Of a DNA stretch of 9,895 nt, positions 4,800 to 9,895 are shown piece after piece. The DNA lies in contig JAUNRO010000099.1 of NCBI GenBank assembly GCA_030544185.1, forward strand, positions 1 to 9,895. The letters run 5' to 3'. This DNA is from Propionibacteriaceae bacterium (GTDB lineage: Bacteria; Actinomycetota; Actinomycetes; Propionibacteriales; Propionibacteriaceae). A model generated the notes under the pieces. That model was given only the letters and a program-made list of their open reading frames with translations. It was not told the DNA's origin and searched no databases. The position numbers were made by a program, and so were the translations under genes. Position 1 is the stretch's first letter, and every line of letters begins with the position of its first letter.

Positions 4800-6782
4800 G
4801 TGTCCATCACCATCACCGTCGTCCGCCCGGACACCAGCGAGGCACGGCAGGTGGACACCACCACGACCGGCCTCGAACTCTTCGGCGATGACCGCACGAT
4901 CGTGGCCATGCGGGTCAACGGGGAGAGCAAGGACCTTGCCCACGTCCTGGTCGAGGACGACCAGGTCGAGCCGATCGCGATCACCTCCGACGAGGGCCTG
5001 TCGATCCTGCGCCACTCCTGCGCCCACGTCGCGGCCCAGGCTGTCCAGAACCTGCACGCCGATGCCAAGCTCGGGATCGGCCCGCCGATCACCGACGGTT
5101 TCTACTACGACTTCCTGATCCAGGAGCCGCTCACCCCCGAGCACCTCAAGACCATCGAGAAGAAGATGGCCGGCATCATCAAGGAGCGCCAGCGCTTCGT
5201 GCGCCGCGTGGTCTCCGATGACGAGGCGATCGCCGAGCTCCAGACCGAGCCGTTCAAGCTCGAGCTCGTCCAGCTCAAGGGCAACGCCTCCGACGATGAC
5301 GGCTCCTCGGTCGAGGTCGGTGCCGGCGAACTGACGATCTATGACAATGTCCGCCGCGACGACTCCACGGCCTGGGGCGACCTGTGCCGCGGCCCGCACG
5401 TGCCGCACACGGGCTACATCAACCAGGCCGCGTTCGCCCTGACCCGGACCTCTGCGGCCTACTGGCGCGGTGACCAGGCCAACCCGCAGCTGCAGCGCCT
5501 CTATGGCACGGCCTGGGCGACCAAGGACGACCTGCAGGCCTACAAGCACCGCCTCGAAGAGGCCGCCAAACGCGACCACCGCAAGCTCGGCACCGAGCTC
5601 GACCTCTATTCCTTCCCCGAGAACATCGGCCCCGGTCTGCCGGTCTTCCATCCGAAGGGCGGGGTGATCAAGCGCGAAATGGAGGACTATGTCCGCCGGC
5701 GCCATATCGAGGAGGGCTTCCTCTATGTGGGTACGCCCCATATCGCGAAGGAGGATCTGTTCTATACCTCCGGTCACCTGCCCTATTACGCCGACTCGAT
5801 GTTCCCCGAACTCGAAGACGATGGGCAGCGCTATCGCCTCAAGGCCATGAACTGCCCCATGCACAACGAGATCTTCCGCTCGCGGGGGAGGTCCTATCGG
5901 GAACTACCGCTGCGGTTCTTCGAGTTCGGCACCGTCTATCGCAACGAGAAGTCCGGCGTGCTGCAGGGATTGACGCGCGTACGCTCCATCACCCAGGACG
6001 ACTCGCACTCCTATGTCACCCCCGAGCAGGCACCGGCGGAGATCAAGCACCTGCTCAACTTCGTGCTCAGCCTGCTGCGGGACTTCGGCATGGATGACTT
6101 CTATCTCGAGCTCTCCACGCGCGATGACAAGAAGAAGGACAAGTTCATCGGCACCGACGAGGAATGGTCCGCGGCGACCGAGACCCTGCAGCGGGTCGCC
6201 GACGAAACCGGGCTCGAGATCGTGCCCGATCCGGGCGGGGCGGCCTATTACGGGCCCAAGATCTCGGTCCAGGCGCGCGATGCGATCGGGCGGACCTGGC
6301 AGATGTCGACGATTCAATACGACTTCAATATGGCCAAGCGGTTCGAGCTGGAATACACCGCGGCCGACGGCTCGCGGCAGTGCCCGGTGATGATTCACTC
6401 GGCGAAGTTCGGCTCGATCGAGCGGTTCATCGGCGTGCTCGTCGAGCACTATGCCGGCGCCTTCCCGGTGTGGCTGTCCCCGGTCCAGGTCACCGCGATC
6501 CCGGTCGCGGCGGAGTTCAACGACTATCTCGACCTCGTGGCCGCGAAATTGCGCGCCGCGGGCGTCCGCGTCGAGGTCGACACCTCCGACGACCGCTTCC
6601 CGAAGAAGATCCGCACGGCGAGCAAGCAGAAGGTGCCCTTCGTGCTGATCGCCGGTGAGGAGGACCGCTCGGCCAATGCGGTCTCGTTCCGCTATCGCGA
6701 CGGCTCGCAGAAGAACGGCGTGCCGATCGATGAGGCGATCGCGGAGATCACCGTGGCCATCGCCGACAAGGCACAGGTCTGA
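4800..6782 (+). CDS. thrS: Threonine--tRNA ligase
   Basis: This cytosolic class II synthetase charges tRNA-Thr. From GTG 4800 it has 660 residues, the usual length. In order: an N-terminal TGS domain (about 1-60); the SAD editing domain with HSCAH (72-76) and C196/H200 in LCRGPH; the catalytic core with [14 protein letters not shown] (motif 2) and GSIERF (motif 3); and a C-terminal anticodon-binding domain with [11 protein letters not shown]. The zinc ligands are C352 (NCPMH), H403 (TQDDSH) and H533 (MIHS), matching the Cys-His-His set of E. coli ThrS. The residues after H533 read HSAKFGS where most homologues, as I recall them, have HRA[IL][LF]GS. It heads the operon, four bases before the HIT gene; thrS next to pgsA/pimA is the mycobacterial order too. 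Confidence 0.98.
   Translation: MSITITVVRPDTSEARQVDTTTTGLELFGDDRTIVAMRVNGESKDLAHVLVEDDQVEPIAITSDEGLSILRHSCAHVAAQAVQNLHADAKLGIGPPITDGFYYDFLIQEPLTPEHLKTIEKKMAGIIKERQRFVRRVVSDDEAIAELQTEPFKLELVQLKGNASDDDGSSVEVGAGELTIYDNVRRDDSTAWGDLCRGPHVPHTGYINQAAFALTRTSAAYWRGDQANPQLQRLYGTAWATKDDLQAYKHRLEEAAKRDHRKLGTELDLYSFPENIGPGLPVFHPKGGVIKREMEDYVRRRHIEEGFLYVGTPHIAKEDLFYTSGHLPYYADSMFPELEDDGQRYRLKAMNCPMHNEIFRSRGRSYRELPLRFFEFGTVYRNEKSGVLQGLTRVRSITQDDSHSYVTPEQAPAEIKHLLNFVLSLLRDFGMDDFYLELSTRDDKKKDKFIGTDEEWSAATETLQRVADETGLEIVPDPGGAAYYGPKISVQARDAIGRTWQMSTIQYDFNMAKRFELEYTAADGSRQCPVMIHSAKFGSIERFIGVLVEHYAGAFPVWLSPVQVTAIPVAAEFNDYLDLVAAKLRAAGVRVEVDTSDDRFPKKIRTASKQKVPFVLIAGEEDRSANAVSFRYRDGSQKNGVPIDEAIAEITVAIADKAQV
6545..6556 (+). 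repeat. Dispersed 12-mer GAAATTNCGMGC, copy 4
   Basis: It reads GAAATTGCGCGC inside thrS, identical to intergenic copy 2. In frame it spells AAA-TTG-CGC, using AAA and TTG where this gene almost always uses AAG and CTG/CTC. Confidence 0.5.
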
Positions 6783-6786
6783 GCCG

Positions 6787-7365
6787 ATGAGCGACCGAGC
6801 AGCCGACCCGCCGGCGGACATGGAGCGCGCCGAGGACTTCCCCGGCGTACCCGATGGATTCGACCGCCTCTGGACCCCGCACCGCTTGGTCTATGTCGCC
6901 GGCCAGGACAAGCCGAAGGACGCCTCCGCGGCCGAGTGCCCGTTCTGCCGGTCCCCGGGGCGCGCCGACGCCGACGGCCTGATCGTGCACCGCGCCACCC
7001 ACGCCTATGTGGTGATGAACCTCTATCCCTATTCACCGGGGCACGTGCTGGTGTGCCCCTATCGGCATGTTGCGGACTACACGGACCTGACGCCGGAGGA
7101 GGTCATCGAGGTCGCGGTGCTGACCCGCCAGGCGATGCGGGTGATCCGCGCGGTTTCCGATCCGGGCGGGTTCAACCTCGGCATGAACCAGGGGCGGATC
7201 GCCGGTGCCGGGATCCAGGCGCACCTGCACCAGCACGTGGTGCCGCGCTGGGCGGGGGACCTCAATTTCATGCCGCTGATCGGGCGGACCAAGCCGGTGC
7301 CGGTGCTGCTCGGGGACACCCGCGCCGCGCTCGCGGCGGCGTGGGCCGAGCACGCGGGGGACTGA
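6787..7365 (+). CDS. HIT-domain nucleotide phosphorylase/hydrolase (Ap4A phosphorylase-like)
   Basis: This 192-residue histidine-triad protein has the catalytic HLHQHVV motif at 146-150, with H148 at the usual nucleophile position. CPFC at 51-54 is a probable zinc site. NLYPYSPGHVLVCPYRHV is the typical HIT core strand region. The M. tuberculosis gene in the same place (Rv2613c, between thrS and pgsA1) encodes a diadenosine tetraphosphate phosphorylase, so breakdown of Ap4A is the best guess. Ap4A is a side product of aminoacyl-tRNA synthetases, which gives some sense to the pairing with thrS. The start ATG 6787 lies four bases after thrS. The stop is followed by one base and then the pgsA start, so the genes are co-transcribed. 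Confidence 0.92.
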   Translation: MSDRAADPPADMERAEDFPGVPDGFDRLWTPHRLVYVAGQDKPKDASAAECPFCRSPGRADADGLIVHRATHAYVVMNLYPYSPGHVLVCPYRHVADYTDLTPEEVIEVAVLTRQAMRVIRAVSDPGGFNLGMNQGRIAGAGIQAHLHQHVVPRWAGDLNFMPLIGRTKPVPVLLGDTRAALAAAWAEHAGD

Positions 7366-7366
7366 C

Positions 7367-8002
7367 ATGCTGGAGCGACTGCGGGGTGCTCAGGCCGTGG
7401 TGATGCGGCCCATCGCGCGGGCGCTCCTCCGGCTCGGCGTGCCGGCCGATGCGGTCACCTGGACTGGCGCTTTCGGCGTCGTGATCGCCGCACTCGTCTG
7501 CTTCCCGAACGGCTGGCTCTGGCAGGGCGCGATCATCGTCGCCGTGCTCTCGTGCAGCGACATGATCGACGGGCACATGGCCCGGTTGTCGGGCCGCAAC
7601 GGCCGCTGGGGCGGCTTTCTCGATGCCTCGCTCGACCGGATCGCCGATGCCGGGGTGCTCGGCGGCCTGGCCTGGCATCTTGGCCTGGTCGCCGGCGCCG
7701 GCTGGGCCGCCGCAGCCGTCGCGGCGCTCGTCTGGGCCCAGACCACGTCCTATGTGAAGGCCCGCGCCGAGGCGATCGGCTGTCGCGCCGACGTCGGCCT
7801 GATCACCCGGGCCGACCGGATCGCGCTCGCACTGGTGGGCGCGCTGCTCGCCGGTCTGGGCGTGCCGTTCGCGCTCGAAATTTCGGTGGTCGTCCTGGTT
7901 GCCGGCGGTGCGGTCACGGTGGCGCAGCGGATCGTGAGCGTACGCCGGCAGGTGCGCGCCACGAGCGCCGCGCGCGTGCGCGGTGACCGGGTGCGCGCGT
8001 GA
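7367..8002 (+). CDS. pgsA: Phosphatidylinositol phosphate synthase (CDP-alcohol phosphatidyltransferase)
   Basis: This membrane enzyme of 211 residues carries the complete CDP-alcohol phosphatidyltransferase signature D65-x2-D68-G-x2-A-R-x8-G82-x3-D86-x3-D90, which binds CDP-diacylglycerol and the two metal ions. Several hydrophobic segments (around residues 28-62, 92-125 and 150-182) fit the six-helix fold. In actinobacteria this locus encodes the enzyme joining CDP-diacylglycerol and inositol 1-phosphate to give phosphatidylinositol phosphate, the precursor of PIMs and larger glycolipids. A phosphatidylglycerol-phosphate synthase would share the motif; the flanking PIM genes favour the inositol enzyme. 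The stop overlaps the start of the acyltransferase (GTGA). The C-terminal tail is arginine-rich and likely cytosolic. Confidence 0.94.
   Translation: MLERLRGAQAVVMRPIARALLRLGVPADAVTWTGAFGVVIAALVCFPNGWLWQGAIIVAVLSCSDMIDGHMARLSGRNGRWGGFLDASLDRIADAGVLGGLAWHLGLVAGAGWAAAAVAALVWAQTTSYVKARAEAIGCRADVGLITRADRIALALVGALLAGLGVPFALEISVVVLVAGGAVTVAQRIVSVRRQVRATSAARVRGDRVRA
7873..7884 (-). repeat. Dispersed 12-mer GAAATTNCGMGC, copy 5
   Basis: On the minus strand it reads GAAATTTCGAGC, inside pgsA. In frame it is GAA-ATT-TCG, using ATT although ATC dominates in the gene. Confidence 0.45.
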
Positions 8003-8895
8003 TCCGCGACTGGATCAGCCGGCGCCTGTTCTCCCTCGGGCAGCGGGCCGCCCCAGGCCTCTCCCCGGCAGCGGTGCGTGCGCTCGGCGCTGCGGCGTAC
8101 GCGCTCGCGAAACTCGACCGCACGCACCTCGCGACTTATGCCGCCAACCTGCGCCGGGTCCTCGGCCACGAACCCAGCCCCGAGCTGCTGCGCGCGGGCC
8201 TGGCGTCGTGGATCCGGATGAACGTCGAGGTCCTCGCGCTGCCGAGCTGGAGCCGCGACACCGTGCTGGACAAGGTCGCCACGGTGGGGGAGCGGCACCT
8301 GCGCGAGGCGTGGGCGAGCGGACGCGGGGTCGTCGTCGCTCTGCCCCACCTGGGCAACTGGGACCTCGCCGGCGCATGGGCCTGCCTCGCCGGATATCCG
8401 GTGACCACCGTCGCAGAGAATCTGGGCGAACGGGAGTTCGCGGCCTACACCGCGCTCCGCGGGCGGCTCGGGATGGAGGTGCTCGCCCACGACGCCCCCG
8501 ACGTGGTCGGTGCGCTGCTCACGGCCGTTCGCCGGGGCCGCCTCGTCTGCCTGCTGAGCGACCGCGACCTGCCCCTGCGCGGGGTGCCGGTCAGTTTCGC
8601 CGGGCAACCGGTGAGCATGCCCGCGGGGCCCGCGCTCATCGCCCGGCGCACGGGTGCCGTCCTGATCGGCGCCGCCGGGCGTTATCGGCCCGACGGGATG
8701 GTCCTGGAGATCTCGCCGCCGGTGCCCGCCCGCCCCGGCCGGGAGGGACTCGTGGCGATGACCCAGGACCTGGCCGATTTCTTCACCGTCCAAGTTCGGG
8801 CCGCTCCGGCCGATTGGCATATGCTGCAACCGTTCTTCGATCTTCGGCCAGGGCTGGGGGGCCCCACGATGCCGGATCGAAGCCTGGGGGAGTGA
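7999..8895 (+). CDS. patA: PIM acyltransferase, PatA-like (LpxL/HtrB-type)
   Basis: At 298 residues this belongs to the lipid A biosynthesis-type acyltransferases. The catalytic motif is H117-L-G-N-W-D122 in VVALPHLGNWD. Further matches to the mycobacterial PatA family are LLSDRDLPLRGVPVSFAG and SMPAGPALIARRTGA. PatA (Rv2611c, in the same place in M. tuberculosis) moves a fatty acyl group onto the first mannose of PIM1/PIM2 at the inner face of the membrane. The protein has no signal peptide, and its N-terminal amphipathic region fits a membrane-associated cytosolic enzyme. It starts with GTG inside the pgsA stop and ends eight bases before pimA, so it is translationally coupled on the left. 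I cannot tell the acyl chain or exact acceptor from sequence. Confidence 0.9.
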   Translation: MIRDWISRRLFSLGQRAAPGLSPAAVRALGAAAYALAKLDRTHLATYAANLRRVLGHEPSPELLRAGLASWIRMNVEVLALPSWSRDTVLDKVATVGERHLREAWASGRGVVVALPHLGNWDLAGAWACLAGYPVTTVAENLGEREFAAYTALRGRLGMEVLAHDAPDVVGALLTAVRRGRLVCLLSDRDLPLRGVPVSFAGQPVSMPAGPALIARRTGAVLIGAAGRYRPDGMVLEISPPVPARPGREGLVAMTQDLADFFTVQVRAAPADWHMLQPFFDLRPGLGGPTMPDRSLGE

Positions 8896-8903
8896 TCACT
8901 GGA

Positions 8904-9895
8904 ATGAGGGTCGGTCTCGTCTGTCCCTATTCGTTCAGCGCGCCCGGCGGGGTGCAGAACCACGTGCTGGGGCTGGCGGGTTGGCTGCAGGCGCACGGGC
9001 ACGAACCCGTCATCCTCGCGCCCGGCGCGGTGCCTTCTGTGACCCTGGCCAATCGCGGTCTCGCGCCCGAGGTGATGACCAGCCTGGGCGGCACCCTCGC
9101 CCTGCCGTGGAACGGATCCGTTGCTCGCGTCGCTGGCGGGCCGCGCACCGCCCTGCGCGTGCGCTCCTGGCTCGCCGAGAACCACCTCGACGTGCTGCAC
9201 GTCCACGAGCCCGTGTCGCCGTCGGCCGCGCTGTGGGCGCTGCTGCAGAGCAGGCTCCCGCTCGTCGGAACCTTCCATCTGGCCGTGGAACGTTCCCGGC
9301 TGCTCTCCCTCGCCGGCCAGGCGCTCGCGGACCCGCTCACCCGCCTCGATCAGGTGCTGGCGGTCTCGGACGTCGCCGCCCGGGCCGTGCGGCACCACCT
9401 GGAACTGCGGCCGCGGATCGTGCCCAACGGCATCGATATGGCCGAGTTCGCCGGGACCCGGGGATCGTTCAGCCCGCCCAAGGTGCTTTTCCTTGGCCGG
9501 CTCACCGATCGGCGCAAGGGCTTGGCGGTCCTGCTGGACGCGGTCCCACGCATCCACCGCCTCGCCGGCGCCATCGATATCGGCGTGGCCGGTCCGGGCA
9601 ATCCCACCCTGCCCCACGGGGTGCAGAACTATGGGCCGCTCGACGATCAGCGCCGGGCGGAACTGCTGCGCAACACCGATGTCTTGATCGCGCCGCACCT
9701 GCACGGGGAGAGCTTCGGCCTGGTCCTCGTCGAGGCGATGGCGGCGGGCACCAAGGTCGTGGCCTCCGACCTGCCCGCCTTCACCGCGGTCCTCACCGAT
9801 CCCGAGGGCGGCACCCTCGGGCGTACCTTCCCGACCGGCGATCCCGTCGGCCTCGCCCGCGCCATCGCCGCGAGCCTCAGCGAGCGGGGCCCCAC
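8904..9895 (+). CDS. pimA: Phosphatidylinositol alpha-mannosyltransferase PimA (3' end beyond the window)
   Basis: The frame is open to the window edge and gives 330 residues. PimA transfers mannose from GDP-mannose to phosphatidylinositol, the first step of PIM synthesis, on the cytosolic side of the membrane. The GT4-family GT-B match is close throughout: CPYSFSAPGGVQNHV with the G15-G16 loop, YNGSVARL-like WNGSVARVAGGP, DVLHVHEP, TFH (H125), VPNGIDMAEF, FLGRLTDRRKG (R199, K205) and HGESFGLVLVEAMAAGT (E269). These align with the GDP-mannose-binding residues R196, K202 and E274 of mycobacterial PimA. Only the last part is missing. ATG 8904 follows the acyltransferase by eight bases; GGGGGAG at 8886-8892 is a plausible but distant ribosome site. 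It is the fifth gene of the thrS operon. Confidence 0.95.
   Translation, partial: MRVGLVCPYSFSAPGGVQNHVLGLAGWLQAHGHEPVILAPGAVPSVTLANRGLAPEVMTSLGGTLALPWNGSVARVAGGPRTALRVRSWLAENHLDVLHVHEPVSPSAALWALLQSRLPLVGTFHLAVERSRLLSLAGQALADPLTRLDQVLAVSDVAARAVRHHLELRPRIVPNGIDMAEFAGTRGSFSPPKVLFLGRLTDRRKGLAVLLDAVPRIHRLAGAIDIGVAGPGNPTLPHGVQNYGPLDDQRRAELLRNTDVLIAPHLHGESFGLVLVEAMAAGTKVVASDLPAFTAVLTDPEGGTLGRTFPTGDPVGLARAIAASLSERGP

Noticed and set aside
4700..4800. T-box leader for thrS or FMN riboswitch for the reductase unit
   Set aside because: No T-box consensus, specifier stem or terminator, and none of the conserved FMN-aptamer segments could be seen; only short hairpins are present.
4554..5864. Long minus-strand open frame opposite thrS
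   Set aside because: Overlaps the certain thrS gene; low-complexity composition and no recognisable motif.
1..9895. CRISPR array, insertion sequence, prophage or integrated element
   Set aside because: No regular repeat-spacer pattern, transposase, integrase or flanking direct repeats seen; composition is even across the genes.

Overview
The window comes from a high-GC actinobacterium, most likely of the order Propionibacteriales (for example Propionibacteriaceae). The reasons are strong G/C third-position bias, probable leaderless promoters, and a phosphatidylinositol-mannoside (PIM) gene cluster in the same order as in Mycobacterium (thrS, HIT, pgsA, acyltransferase, pimA). The placement below phylum is inference.

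Layout. Left (1-1310): a PLP fold-type IV (class IV) aminotransferase, then about 290 bases without a credible gene, holding a probable terminator hairpin and two copies of an AT-rich 12-mer. Next (1311-1440): tRNA-Val(CAC) with a well-formed hairpin terminator. Then (1504-2056): a compact BrnT-like toxin / ribbon-helix-helix antitoxin pair with overlapping genes, apparently leaderless, with a small inverted repeat over the -10 box and start codon. Then (2114-3376): a GT1/UGT-type glycosyltransferase of unknown acceptor, meeting tail to tail with a minus-strand two-gene unit (3392-4644) encoding a flavin-reductase-like protein and a RibD C-terminal-type reductase. A divergent control region (4645-4799) holds a perfect AT-rich palindrome and two overlapping GC-rich hairpins. 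From 4800 to the right edge runs one tight operon: thrS, a HIT-domain (Ap4A phosphorylase-like) gene, pgsA (phosphatidylinositol phosphate synthase), a PatA-like PIM acyltransferase, and pimA, which is cut by the window end.

The right-hand operon gives a coherent pathway. PgsA makes the phosphatidylinositol phosphate precursor, PimA adds the first mannose to phosphatidylinositol, and the PatA-like enzyme acylates that mannose. ThrS and the HIT protein are conserved travellers in this locus without an obvious lipid role.

The most unexpected signal is not a gene. All six AATT tetramers in the window lie inside GAAATT on one strand or the other, and five of them extend to GAAATT-N-CG-M-GC. These are spread over intergenic and coding DNA on both strands and often use non-preferred codons. 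A second word bias ties the rare valine codon GTA almost entirely to GCGTAC/GTACGC. Both look like genome-level sequence words rather than gene features. I found no CRISPR array, insertion sequence, phage gene or large novel gene system in this window.
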